From Pyrenopolyporus hunteri (lineage: Eukaryota > Ascomycota > Sordariomycetes > Xylariales > Hypoxylaceae): a stretch of DNA of 64,000 bases. Position 1 is the stretch's first letter. Each line of letters opens with the position of its first letter. The position numbers and the translations under genes were made by a program. This document shows, piece by piece, positions 47,533 to 59,952 of the stretch. The notes beneath the pieces are model-generated. The model saw only the letters and a list, made by a program, of their open reading frames with translations, did no database searches and was not told where the DNA came from. The stretch lies in assembly GCA_902806595.1 (NCBI GenBank), contig CADCXC010000035.1, positions 1,054,001 through 1,118,000 on the forward strand. The letters run 5' to 3'.

Positions 47533-48564
47533 CTAACGAGCAGCAACGAGACTCATGTAGATGCCCCAACCAACACCAGCGAGACTTCCGACGAGGTTAC
47601 GACCTTCGATACTTCTGATGAATGCGAAGTTGATCAGACTCACGATCGGCCAGACTCTCCAGCCGGCAATAAGAAGCGGGTAGAATTCGGCGCGACTACG
47701 CGCTACCACGCCGACCCAATCCACGTCGCTATAATCAATAGCACCTCGGGAGAATAGGAACTGCGCGCTCTTGCTTGGGTGGCTAAGCGGCGCGCCTGGA
47801 GATCGCCGCATAGCTTCCTGTATCGAATGGATGAATAAGCTAAAGAGGAAGGTGTTGACGACGGCGCCGACAGTCTGATCCAGGATCATCTTGATGACCG
47901 TATTGGCGATGTTCAGCTTACGTTCCACCGGCTTGCCCTCTTTGTCCTCTCTTTCGAGCTCTTTATCATCGTTTGCCGCCGCAGACGCCACAGCCGCCGG
48001 TGTAGGCGATACATGATACGCTGGAAAAGAAGATTCTAAGAACTCTTGCCTGGTGGACGGTTAGAAAGGGCGGGAACGGCGGAGAATGGCGGGTACGGCT
48101 ATATTCATCAATGCCTGGGAATATGAGGTCGCCGGTAAGGCGTATGTTTAATTCCCTTTCCGACGTACCATAGAAAGTTAGGTGGCACGTTGAGAAATGA
48201 GTAGACGACGAACTGGAAGACAGGAACCCAGTCGATGACGAGGGACGCCTATAGACTGAGTTAGTTTCAGTGCTGGGAGAAGATCTTGTATGGTGCCTTC
48301 GGAAGGGGTCACTCGGCAGCTCTTGATATTCGTGCGCAACGGCCCTCTTGTTTCTGTTGTTATTGTTCTTGTGGTTGTGGTTGTCGTGGTTGTTGTCGCC
48401 GTCGTCGCCGTCGTCGCCGCTACCGCTGCCGCATTTTTCCTTTTTCTAGACAATTCCACTCTTACCCTATTCTGGTACGCCGTCAGGCATTGTGCCAGGA
48501 GGTTCGACGTAGCCGCGAGAACCGCTGATTGAATGGTCGCGCTGACAATGGGGGGAAGCGCCAT
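47533..48564 (-). CDS. Mpv17/PMP22-family membrane protein
   Basis: Three exons (47533-48049, 48169-48248, 48313-48564) give about 282 residues. The N-terminal helix MALPPIVSATIQSAVLAATSN is typical of fungal Mpv17-like proteins. Next come a low-complexity Thr-rich insert, then DWVPVFQFVVYSFLNVPPNFLWQEFLESSFP, where PPNFLWQ..LE is a family landmark split by an intron. The C-terminal half has the expected helices: DQTVGAVVNTFLFSLFI, then WVGVVARSRAEFYPLLIAGW, ending in WPIVSLINFAFI. Relatives sit in the peroxisomal or inner mitochondrial membrane and affect solute permeability; location here is undecided. The first intron uses a weak donor (GTGACC) but has a good AACTAAC branch point; this exon boundary is the least certain part. 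Confidence 0.85.
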
Positions 48565-49258
48565 GGCGGCGGTGTTTGAATGACGGTCAAGTCGCTAAGA
48601 CGTCTAGTCCCCCGAATATATACTGGGTCAAGCCTGAAAAGTACCTGGAGCTGTCGGTTTGGCGTGAGACTTGCCGTGTTATTCGGGCGATGATAAGGAA
48701 GTACTATAGGTACCGATCACCTATACGGTAATCATGGGCTTAAATACGCACGTGTACATTAGGTCTATAGGCACTACTCGGGTACCTATTATGTAAGAGG
48801 TACAACCTAGCATTCGAATCTACATAGTGTACACGCAGCCCGGTAAGGTTCCAACCTCCGAAGGTACCTACCTACCTACCTACCTACCTACCTAGGTAGG
48901 TAAACTTACCTAGGTACCTACGTACGAAAAAGGCAGCCCCTTCAACAACCAAGCACTCTCGCGACAAGAAGCTTCTTCACATCGTTAACGGAGACGCCCG
49001 CGCGCTGCTGAGCGCGCACCCAACATTATGTATTCTTCCCGAGGGATCCAACTTTCCTTCCCTGGTGTGGCGTGTAGCCCTCGCCTCGTCACTCAATCGC
49101 ATTTTGCAGTCGGAGCGAGTCCGCAACGGACGGGCCTGGCTACCTCAGCGTAGCAACAACCCCGAGTACCAGAGGAAGCTTGTATATTGGTAGGTAATGT
49201 CCCGAGAGACAGCCTTCATAAACTAGAAGAGCTGCTGGTGGAGCTCGGCGAGGTGTAT
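48565..49258. other. Intergenic between Mpv17-like and Yif1 genes
   Basis: Upstream side of the Mpv17-like gene. A palindromic island lies at 48700-48930, including six to seven tandem CCTA units at about 48865-48893. No gene seen. Confidence 0.5.
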
Positions 49259-50354
49259 CTACCCTCTGCTAAGAATCCACATGAAGAGAAATTGTACAAG
49301 ATATGAATAAGCGAATAGAAATTGCGTCCGCTGATTCCGTTTCGTCCTGGTGTCCGTCTGCATCGGACCTCGTGCGTCCCCCCCGGAACTTTCTGGTAGT
49401 AGAACGTATCTTAGCGACCGCATCTAGCCATTCTATCGTCAGCGCCACGCCAAAAACAAAAAAGTAAACCCCACAAGAACTATACTCACCAGAAATAGAG
49501 AATTGGCTAGGAATGTGTATAAGAAGACGGTCCAACCGATCCAGCCGCCGGTGCCCTTGCCCCCATTCACAAGCTCGGCGATGGCTACGGTCACTATGAT
49601 GCCGACAAACTTATATCCCGAATAGGCCACAAGGTCAAGAAGCTGAGATTCATTTGATATGCTGAGGAAATAGCACCCTAGCTTCAGCAGTAAAATCTCG
49701 AGAATGACGACGACTCCGGCCGTGGAGGCTGTATATCCTAACAATTCGGGTTGGAACTGCCCTCGGAGGCCTGCGATCAGTGTCGACAGGAGTATGTACG
49801 TAACTAGCGCCATGACCGGAATGTACATGTCAGGACTGTTGACATCGTCGCGCGGTGGTAGGTACCATCCTTCTTGCCCGTTCGGCCCAACGGTTTGTCT
49901 TCGCGACCAAGGCTTGTGGCGCCAGGGGAAGAGCACCAAGAAGAGCTTGTTGACCACGTATTTATTGGATACGTTGAAGTAGTGCTTGAGCGCCGAGAAG
50001 TTGACCCATCGGTTCATCTGTCGATTTATGTGTAAGCTTAGCTTTCTTAGTAAATAGGCCGATCCCGTTAGCGGCTAAACCCACGTTCTGCTCGACGTGC
50101 TTGAAGGCATTCTGGCCGACTTGTCCTACGAACTGGGCGGCCATAGGATCGTTCATGAAATTGCCATACGCGCCGAAGACGTTGGTACCGGCCGCCGGTG
50201 TGCCCTGTTGATAGGGATTGCCATATGCCCCCTGTTGTTGGGGTTGCGACGACGTCGGCGGCGGCGGCGACCGTAGCTGGGGGACGGTAGAGACATGCTG
50301 CGGTACGGGGTGATGAAGTGGCGGAGAATGACCATAGTTCGGGTGTTGCTGCAT
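49259..50354 (-). CDS. yif1: Yif1 family ER-Golgi transport membrane protein
   Basis: Exons 49259-49423, 49490-50017 and 50085-50354 encode about 320 residues. The N-terminal about 85 residues are Pro/Gln/Gly-rich and cytosolic. The signature block MNRWVNFSALKHYFNVSN leads to VNKLFLVLFPWRHKPWSR, followed by about five membrane segments. The last exon (MRSLRYVLLPE.., RNQRTQFLFAYSYLVQFLFMWI) supplies the conserved C-terminus; without it the frame would run into intron sequence after the GTGAGT donor. Yif1 binds Yip1 and Ypt/Rab GTPases and is needed for COPII vesicle function between ER and Golgi. Confidence 0.93.
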
Positions 50355-50729
50355 CTTGGATTTTAGATCTCAGATTCGAAAAAGAAGAAAGGGTGGTAGA
50401 AGGTGGCAGAGGATGGAAATGGGTATCAAGGCTGGTCGCAACCGTCTTTCGAAAACAACTCTGTACAGCTCATATAGCGAGGCAGTTATGCAGGCTTCTA
50501 AAATGACAGGGTGCGGGATAGCTTCAAGACTTGATGGCGGCTTTGTTCGGGAAATGTGTTTTCTTTTTCTTTTCTTATTCTCAAGTTCCAGCTGTCGCGC
50601 AGACCCACAAACATACCTGCCTGCCTACCTAGGTACCTACCTACTTAGAGGTACCTACTCAGGCAGAAGGGCGTTAAAATAAATGCCTCAGCCACGCCCA
50701 CTTATTTCACCAGCCACGCTTAGTACTTA
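50355..50729. other. Upstream region of the Yif1 gene
   Basis: Ends in a short palindromic cluster (about 50618-50655) before the AT-rich block. No gene seen. Confidence 0.5.
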
Positions 50730-51558
50730 AGTATTTTAAATAATATTATAAATTATATTTATTATAACGTTATATATTATTAATATTATCGTAATTAAAA
50801 TTTATAAATAAATAAAATTATAAATAAGTTTTTTATATATTAGTTTTTTTTTAATATTAATAAATTTTAAAAACGAAAAAATTAACGAAAAATTTAAAAG
50901 TTAATATAATTAAAACATTTATATTAACGTTTTTTTATTAAATATATATAAATAAATTTTATTTTAAGTTTATAAATATAAATTTATATTTATATATATT
51001 AAAATATTTATTTAATTATTTCGAATTTTTTTAATTTATTATATATTTATTTAAATATTTTAACGTTTTAAAAAAAATTAATTAAACGATATATATTTAA
51101 TTTAATTTAATTTTTTAATATATATATTATTTAATTAATTAAATCGTTTATTAATTTAAAATTATAAAAATTAAATCGTTTATTTAATATATAATATATA
51201 TATCGTTTAAATATTATACGTTTTATTTATTTCGAACGTTTAATTAAAAAAACCGTTTAAATATCGTTTAATTAAATAAGTCGTATATATATAATTTAAT
51301 CGAATAAAAATTTATTTTTTTAAACGTTTTAAAATTTAAAATCGTTTAATTTAATTAAAATTATTTAAATTAATTAAAATTATTTAATTTAATTTAATTA
51401 ATTATTTTAATTATTATAAATCGTATTAATTATATTAATTATATCGATTATATCGATTTATTTTAATTATTTTAAATAATTAAAAATTATTTTTATAAAA
51501 TAATATAATAATTTTCGATTTTTTTCGAATTTTACGATTATTTTTATAATTATATATT

Positions 51559-51657
51559 TTTTAATATAACTATTAATATAATTTTTAATATAACTTTTAA
51601 TATAACTTTTAATATAACTTTTAATATAACTTTTAATATAATTTTTAATATAATTTT
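51559..51657 (-). repeat. 12-bp tandem array (right copy)
   Basis: About eight units like CTTTTAATATAA. Counterpart of 3401-3492, with G of the sense strand largely replaced by A. Confidence 0.8.
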
Positions 51658-51680
51658 CGTAACACTTTTTAACTTTTACG

Positions 51681-52010
51681 AGAAACCACCCGTGTTACTT
51701 TTCGAAAAGCCGTCGTAAAAAACCACCCCTACTACTTTTCGATGAAGCCGTCGCGAAAAGCCACCCATACCACCTTTCGATAAAGCCGTCGCGAAAGGCC
51801 ACCCTTACTACCTTTTTAAGAATCTTTCGAAAGAGCCGTCGCGAGAGACCACCCCATACCACCTTTCGAAAAAGCCGTCGCGAGAAGCCACCCCTACTAC
51901 CTTTCGATGAAGCCGTCGCGAAAGGCCACCCCTATTACCTTTCGATAAAACCGTCGCGAGAAACCACCCTATACCACCTTTCGAAAAAGCCGTCGCGAGG
52001 GACCACCCGT
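51681..52010 (-). repeat. 38-bp minisatellite (right copy), about 8-9 units
   Basis: Units contain GCCGTCGCGA, GGCCACCCC-like and ACCTTTCGA segments. It is the reverse complement of the 3161-3382 array with more units, and a GC island inside AT-rich DNA. Confidence 0.85.
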
Positions 52011-52246
52011 ATAATTATATTTAATTTTAAATATATAATTCGAAAGATTTTTCGAAAAATGTTACGAAAAATACGTCGAATTAAAATTAAATCTATATAA
52101 TTAAATTTATATAATTAAATTTATATTTATTATTAAATTTATACCTATAATTAAATTTATATTTATAATTAAATTTATATAATTTAATTTTTTTAAATCG
52201 AATTATACGTTAAATTAAAATTAAATTTATATAATTAAATTTATAT

Positions 52247-52430
52247 AATTCGATTTATTTAATTCGATTTATTTAATTCGATTTATTTAATTCGATTTAT
52301 TTAATTCGATTTATTTAATTCGATTTATTTAATTCGATTTATTTAATTCGATTTATTTAATTTAATTTATTTAATTCGATTTATTTAATTCGATTTATTT
52401 AATTTAATTTATTTAATTCGATTTTTTTAA
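52247..52430 (-). repeat. 14-bp tandem array (right copy), about 13 units
   Basis: Units of AATTCGATTTATTT. The left copy (2757-2836) has only five to six. Confidence 0.88.
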
Positions 52431-53608
52431 ATCGATTTTTTTAAATCGAATTATACGTTAAATTAAAATTAAATTTATATTTATAATTAAATTAATTTAA
52501 TTAATAAAATCGTTTATTAAAATATAAATAATTTTAAATATAATAATTACGATATATATAACGATTTAATTAAACGATTTAATTAATTAAATAAAAATAT
52601 AATATAAATCGTTACGTAAAATATACGCGTAATTAATTAACGTAACGTAATATAATATAATATAATATAATATAATATATAATTAATATAACGTAAAAAA
52701 TATAATTCGTAAATTTTTACGTAATTAATTTTTACTTTTTTTCGATTTTTTTTTTAAAAAAAAAATTCGAAATAATATTTCGAAAAAACTTCGAATATTT
52801 TAATTTTTAAAATTTTAATTTTTAAAAAAAATATAATAATACGCACTTATTTTATTTATTTATTAAATATATATATACTTTAATATTATATTAAAATTTA
52901 TACACGTAATTATAAACTTTTATAATTAATTTAATAAATTTATAAATTAATTAATTAAATTAATATAATATAAATTATAATTTAAAATTTAAATATAATA
53001 AAAAATAAAATATTTATAATTCGAAAATATACGAAAAAAAAAAAATATAATTTTTATAAAAAACTATAAAAATTATATTTTTTTATTTTTATTTTTATAT
53101 TATATATATACGTATATATATATTAAATATATATACGTATATTAAATTTAAACGATTTAATTTAAATTAAACCGTTTAATTTTATTAAAACGTTTTAAAA
53201 AAAAATACATTTAATATAAAAAACGTTTTTTTTTAATATATGCGTTAAGTTTTTAATGAGTGGTTTAATATGGTTTAACGTGTAAATTTTTTTTACTCGA
53301 ACCTTTCCATTTGTTTTTTTGAACCGCTTATTCTTTTAAACCATATATATACGGTTTAACTAACCCCCCCAAAGACGCTAAGGTAGCCGCCAATGTGCAA
53401 TACGAACCTATGTACCTTCAGGAAACCCAGGTACCCGTGTAGTCTGTACGTAACATAGCTACGTATGCTACTTCCCTTACCCTTGTCAACTTCATCGGTC
53501 GTGAATCCCGTCGAGAGCTTCTACTCCCTTTCTTTTCTTTTTTTTTTTCTTTTGCCTCTTTTGGAAATTCCATCCCGTATACTCTCAAGTTATCGAATAT
53601 CGGCTGTG

Positions 53609-55719
53609 ATGTTGGACACATTCGAGATCTTGACAACCTCTGGCGTTGTGCTCTGGTCACGGGCGTATGCGCCAGTCAACCCATCAGTCATTAACAACTT
53701 CATTGCCGATGTTTTCATAGAGGAAAGGGGCGCCGTTATTGGTGCAAGAGACACTCAGACAGCAGCGACCAATCCACCGTACAAGGCTGACCAGCATACT
53801 TTGAAGTGGACGTTCGTGAAGGAATTAGGTGTAATCTTTGTTGTACGGCGCCGCTTCCCCCGGGTGATGAGCGTGTCTTCTAGCTAACGCTCTTTAGGCT
53901 GTCTATCGCTCCCTACTGCATCTCTCATGGATTGACAAGCTCGTCGATAATCTCAAGACTATCTTCATTGATCTCTACGGCGATCAACTAAAAAAGCCTA
54001 ATACCACAATCGTGGAATGCCACAAATTTGACGAGTACTTCGACCAGCAATACCGGGAACTCGAATCCAGCGGCGCAGCCCACCAGCTCCGATCCACGGA
54101 GACTTCGCTCCTAAGAGAGAGTGCCATATCTGGGAACATCCGGGACGAACCGCCGCTCCCGCCAAGTCTTAAGCATAGGAATAAAGCGCAAAACGGTTCC
54201 CACGAACCGTCTCCCCCCACCGAATCCACCCCGATTGCGACCCCCAATACCTCTCGACCATCGACTCCTGGTGGAAGTCATCTAGTCGTAGGCAAAGGGG
54301 GCCCGATGGTAAAGATGTCGAGAAGGGCCAGAAAAATTAAACACAGCAGTTCCGCCCCGGCGTCCTCCGGTGATGAGGCGCCGTTAAGGAAGGTTAAGAA
54401 GGCGCCAAAGAAGGGCCGTAAGTGGGACGCTGACGGCTTCGCGGATGAAGAGGATGATTCTCTACAACTAGACTATTCGGTAGCCCAGAACACGCTGACG
54501 AGTGATAGTGAAGTGGAAGCTGCTTCTCGATCGATAATGGCCGAAGAGGTGGACTCGTCGGCATGGGGAACTAAGACCACCAAGGGGCAGTTTGTATTAA
54601 AGGACCTGGACGATGAGGTGCATTCTATCTTGAAATCGGCCGAGGAAAAGAACCCGGCATCGGGTGCGGGGCCAAAGAGCAGCCTCGTCGGATCCGGTTT
54701 GAGCACGATCAACAGCCTGTTTCGCAACGTGGTGGGCGGCAAGACTCTGACGAAAGAAGACCTTGACAAAGCTATGAAGGGGATGGAAGACCACTTATTG
54801 CGGAAGAATGTTGCTCGCGAAGCAGCTGTACGGCTATGCGAAGGCGTTGAGAAGGAGCTTCTTGGTGTGAAGACGGGCAGTTTCGAGAGCATTGACGCCC
54901 GCATCGCCAAGGCTATGGAAGCGTCCCTCACTAAGATGCTGACCCCTACTTCATCATTAGATCTCTTACGTGAGATCGATTCCGTCATTAAGCCCCCGGT
55001 AACGTCGATGCGGAAGCCCAGGCCGTACGTTATATCTATTGTCGGGGTTAACGGTGTGGGCAAGTCGACCAATCTGTCCAAGATCTGCTACTTTCTGCTA
55101 CAAAACAAATACAAGGTCCTGATCGCGGCCGGAGATACTTTCCGATCGGGAGCCGTGGAGCAATTGAAAGTCCATGTTCGGAACCTAAAGGAACTGACGG
55201 AACGTGAGGGCGGCCAGGTGGAGATTTTCGAAAAGGGTTACGGAGGTGATGCGGCAACAGTCGCCAAGGATGCGGTCAAAGAGGCAGCCAATGAAGGTTT
55301 TGATGTTGTATTGATCGATACCGCGGGGCGACGACACAATGACCAGAGACTGATGTCGTCTCTAGAGAAGTTCGCCAAGTTCGCCCAGCCGGACAAGATC
55401 CTAATGGTTGGCGAGGTAAGACCTACGAGAGACATATTATCTAATGAACGCTCGACTAATCTTATGGGGACAGGCCCTCGTAGGAACAGATTCGGTGGCC
55501 CAGGCCAGGAACTTCAACTCGTCCTTCGGTCCCGGCCGTACTCTGGACGGCTTCATTATTTCTAAATGCGACACAGTCGGCGACATGGTAGGGACGTTGG
55601 TCAGCATCGTTCATGCAACAAATGTGCCTGTCTTATTCGTTGGCGTCGGGCAGCACTATTCGGATATCAGGAACTTCTCTGTCAAATGGGCAGTAGAGAA
55701 GCTGCTAAGTAACAGTTGA
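53609..55719 (+). CDS. Signal recognition particle receptor alpha subunit (SRP101/docking protein)
   Basis: Exons 53609-53842, 53898-55415 and 55474-55719 encode about 665 residues. The N-terminal longin-like SRX domain begins MLDTFEILTTSGVVLWSRAY and crosses the first intron into AVYRSLLHLSWIDKL; it binds the beta subunit at the ER membrane. A long charged, Ser-rich linker follows (about 150-370). The NG domain carries the SRP-GTPase motifs GVNGVGKST (about 461), DTFRSGAVEQL, DTAGRRH (about 551), SKCD in place of TKxD, and the closing GVGQHYSDIR. It docks SRP-ribosome complexes at the ER by forming a GTP-dependent heterodimer with SRP54. The ATG at 53609 is the first in frame with the SRX domain. 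Confidence 0.95.
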
Positions 55720-58700
55720 CATATCGACGGACTGATTCCTGGAGTTGTTTCAACGATATCCGTGTAGACATGAGCATGAGATCTCGTATACAGTTGATAT
55801 CCTTACGCCTGTCAGGTTAGAGCTAGAAACGAATTCCAGTTGCCCACAAAGAACAGAGCTTTTACGCCGTGCAATTCACCATCAATCGGTCTTCAACAGA
55901 TTCTCAGACGCATTCTACGTTCTCCGTTCGGAAGAGTAAATAACAGAACCCTTCCCGTCAAATCTTCCCTGCCTCGATCGGTCATCCCTGGTAGTCTCCG
56001 ACCCCCATACTGAAGTCGAACACTACCATGGAGACGATCCACAGTCGTTAACGCCGATAAACGTGATACTGAATATAGATAGCTCTGGTTGATCAATCGC
56101 GATCGCCTATTCCTCGCATCGAGCCCATACCGGAACAAAAGACAGAGCATGGCACTATCCAAACGGCGGAGACGGTGCGTATTGCGGGCAGTTCGGTGAC
56201 CTATTCTACGATTTTGGGTGAACAAGACGTACTTACTCGTACCCAAGCCAAAGGGGCACCCTGCCCCCAGAAAGCCACTAGCCGTGGGAAGTGGGCTTAC
56301 TTCTGTACGTAAGAATGTGGCTTGGTGGACGCGTCACGGAATTATATTTGTGCTTGAATTTCTTGAGGGAATCTAGAAGAAGACGAGAAGAGATGGGTGT
56401 GGCATGAAGTGAGAAAGAAACTCGGTGCTCGAGACCAGAGATTAAGGAGAAGAGGCAAGCGAAGCATACATTTGACGAAGCCCGTATCTGATGCATGACC
56501 ACGATATGGAACAGCCGCTATTTAATTACTAGGATAACGGCCACATAGGACGGTAAGTGCCCACCCGACCATACCACTCCGCCGACTATGCCGTTACTAG
56601 AGTAGGTGATAAGTTGAACGTTTGCGTTTACGGTTAAATTTGATGCTATTCTCTTAGTCATACTGTCTCGAGTTACCGGCATCGCGACATGACGTAAAAC
56701 CGACCGGGTCGATGGAGAACGACCCTACTTCAATCTATTGATGCGGGATATGTTAGGTACTCAACCTAAAAACTGGTTGTCTCGGAATATCACACTTCCA
56801 GGTTGGATGTCTCGGGGCCAGGGAAGCCGGTAGGATGTCTAAGCTAGGCCCAGATGTAATGAAGGAGTAGGTAGGTACCCAAACTAGGCACTTAGGCGGC
56901 ATCGTGTTCAATCCTGCTATACGAGGTCTAGAGAGACCGTAGACATATATGCTGGCACGGCTTATGTGCCTAGATAGGGTGGGTAGGTATGGCGGGGGCG
57001 TATGTGATGTCGTAGACCTTATCTTCTTGAACGGTTATGATGAATGAAGTGAGCAACCATCTCATAACTAGGGGAACCTAAACTTACTTGGTAAACTTAG
57101 TGAATCGGGACAACTTAAACGACGCTGGCCCTTCCCTACGTGTAATCGGCGTGATGAAGCCGTATACATTGCGTATAGCGTTGGCTTCCTTTTTTGTATC
57201 GCTGAAAAAGTACGTGGGAATAAAATATGTAAGTGAAACGAGCGCTTATCTCGAAGCTACCACGAGAGCCTAATATTATCGGGTTATGAGGTTATGGCGA
57301 AACGGCCTTTCATGTACTTCTACTTTTACCCTAGTTGAAAGGTAGCCGGGAAGGTTGGCGGAATAAGATATTTACACTCGTATAATAGTGTTACCGAAAA
57401 TTACATGAAAGGTAGTTCGAGTTTCGTCTTGACGGGCGGCATCCTAGCTTCGGATTATACGGTCCGCGGCTATCTCTAATTAGGTTCATGGTTGAACGAG
57501 TGGACTTCGTCCAGCCTACTTACCTACACGTAGGTAAACATGAGAAAACGAGTAAAAGGAGATTTTGAGATTCGCAATGTACTAATCCTTAACGTTGTCC
57601 GTCCTAATTCTAATAGAAGCATATAGATGTGTCCGCCGTTCGAAAAGATGGCCGGATGCAGGGAGGAGGTGAAATTGAGAGGGAGATGGCGATTACGAGG
57701 CGGTTTTTATTTTTCTATAAAAAGCAAAAGCACAGATCTTGACCACAACAACTACAATGCATGGCTACGGGTTTATGCCGGGTACCTAGGTACATACATA
57801 CAATGGCTGATCAATATGGCACACGTATATATATAGATGTCTACTACGTGCCCATACATGTTAGGTCCTCAATAGAACGTACCTATCTATATACAGGTAC
57901 CTACCTAGGTAGTTATATGACGCTAACTGCGGCTTCCCATCTTGCTATAACATGTAATTAATAGGTACCCTCCCTTGCTATTTCCATCTCATTCAGGCTT
58001 AGCCCCTATCGGCAACCCCCACATCCCGAGCTACATACATAGGCGCATATGATGCAAACTGTTGAATGCCTATCCCAGGAGACCAGCTGATCAAGGCTGT
58101 TGTCACCTTGGCATAATAAAGCTTAATAAAGCTTAATTGATGATCGAGGTATTCCGAGTTTCATTGCATTTGTAAGGTAGATATTGGCGTGTAGATTTCA
58201 TGGTGACTTCTTAGAATATACCCACTCGTATGCCAGTGAATAATAACCCTTTTAAACGCGGTAGATAAGAGGTCAAACCTGACTTATTAGAATAATTTAT
58301 TTTCAGTTACATAATGAGTACAGCGACGTGTGTAGAGTGGGGAGTCCATATAGTGCGCGTACACTTTTTAGCTTTGCTTTAAGGTTCCCCGGTCTAAACC
58401 AACTTGGAAAGACTAACGGTCTCCGATGAATCGATCGGGGGGCGTGAATTGCTTCTCCATCCCCAATACAGGTACCCTTACTTACATGTACTCTACGTAT
58501 ATACATCAGTACATACAACCAGGGGACATTTTCCGCTCGGGTTTGGCAAGCCGTCATCACATTATCCTCGCGCGTACTACGCATGTGGGCCTACGTGGTA
58601 GGTACCTGTACTTTACATACCTACCTAGGTACCTAGGTACCTTACCTTCGCACCTATTATTACGAAGAGTCAATTCATATCTTCTCCCGTTAATATATGC

Positions 58701-59952
58701 TGCTTAATGTTGCCTCTTACATCTACCTGACTACGGATTATACGTAGTAGCTATAGCTAAATACCTACTCTGGGATGACTTTTACGTACTTACACTCCTC
58801 GGCGCCTTGCCAACCCCTTTGAAAGCTTCCCCGCCCAACCCGTCATGTTATCGTCTCCTCGACGTCAACGTGAAGTGAGCCTATCTTGAATTCTCGGCTA
58901 TCGAAATCATTTGGTCCAAGGCGCTGGGCATGGGGAGTCTCTAAGTTAGACCGTTGCTTCTGATGCACCGCCTTTCGAGCTGTCCTATCAACAACAACCG
59001 AGGGACCCTGCCTCGCTCGTATGATAGCTGGTCGACTACCTACCTGTACTCATTATTACCTGGGTAGCCCTATTTGTTGCCCTTCGAATAGGCATGCTTA
59101 TAGGTCGGTACAAGCAGTGACGACGGCCACAGACGCGACCACCCTAGCCTGTCACGCCTTACCTGGCCCCTCCGTTCTGGTTGGAGCGTTTCTTAAAGCC
59201 AATTTTCGGATCCCTTTAGGACCCCGGCGGACCCCAACGGCTAGCCCAATCGTAGCATCGGATCATTGCTTGATAGCTGGTAAACAGCTACCTACCTACC
59301 ATACCTAACTATCTGGCTGTCGGCTACGCGAACCAAATCAACCAAGCCTCGCCTTAGGTACGCTCGGTTGTCTCGTCTTACCCGACCGCATGCCTTGCAG
59401 CCTGGCAGCCTGGCAGCCTACCTGGATAACAACGCCCGTGGCCGGTGGCTACTGCTTCATCCAAACACTCCCGGTTTGTGCCCATTGCGGCCTCCGCTTG
59501 TTGTTTGTTGTTGTGTACTCATGTCGCGGTCTCTTTCGTAGTGATTAACCTTTGGCGTTTACCGCGCTGCGGGCGCCCACTCCCATACCGCTGCGCTCGA
59601 GCGATCTTCGTTTATCGATCTGCGACTAGATCACATATCGCAGAATCTGGTCAGATATCCTGGTCAGCTTGTTATGATATTCTCCACAATCTGCCCACTC
59701 AGGCATTGCCCGTTGGCCGCATTCCTAGGGTCAATAGTCAGCGCTGCCAGGGGTCGTGCCAGGATACCGAAGCCGCCCATTACAGTCCGATCTCCTCCCC
59801 CCCACCAACACCACCGCCGCCGCCTACGCCTACGCCTACTGAACCATTGATATCCCATCGCCTAATAGTCGAATTATGAGTTGGGTCGGTTGACTGACTT
59901 CGCAGATTGGGCTGCCGTTTGAAAGAATATTATCGTGCCTTCATCTCCCGTC
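55720..59952. other. Long gene-poor region between the SRP receptor and RBR ligase genes
   Basis: Palindromic clusters lie near 57520, 57780-57915 and 58600-58645. A triple CCTGGCAGC-type repeat lies at about 59398-59420, and CCTACG triplets at about 59820. Short open stretches (55893-56246 and 56278-56502 on -, 57627-57836 and 59445-59879 on +) lack domains. The last 500 bp probably hold the promoter and leader of the RBR gene. Confidence 0.45.

Larger units (their letters stand above)
51480..52795 (-). repeat. Inverted partial copy of the 2117-3857 element
   Basis: Shared landmarks with 2400-3560 on the opposite strand: the TTCGAAATAATATTTCG segment, ATACGCGTAATTAATTAACG, the 14-bp, 18-bp, 38-bp and 12-bp arrays, and the sequence after the 12-bp array. 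Here the 12-bp array and its flank are more completely converted to A/T than in the left copy. Confidence 0.8.
50730..53330. other. AT-rich RIP-like block containing an inverted copy of the 2117-3857 element core
   Basis: Almost only A/T with CpG-confined cytosines. Bases about 51480-52795 are a reverse-complement copy of about 2400-3560, with the same order of tandem arrays. The flanks (50730-51480 and 52800-53330) do not match the other copy, and I find no equivalent terminal inverted repeats. No coding potential. Confidence 0.75.

Noticed and set aside
48286..48532. Valine- and arginine-rich plus-strand ORFs
   Set aside because: Translations of the triplet repeat that encodes the Thr-rich insert of the Mpv17-like gene on the other strand.
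54473..55081. 202-codon minus-strand ORF
   Set aside because: Antisense to the conserved G domain of the SRP receptor; a shadow frame.
59445..59879. 144-codon ORF just upstream of the RBR gene
   Set aside because: No domain, Pro-rich end from a CCTACG/CCACCG repeat, and a position that fits the leader/promoter of the downstream gene.
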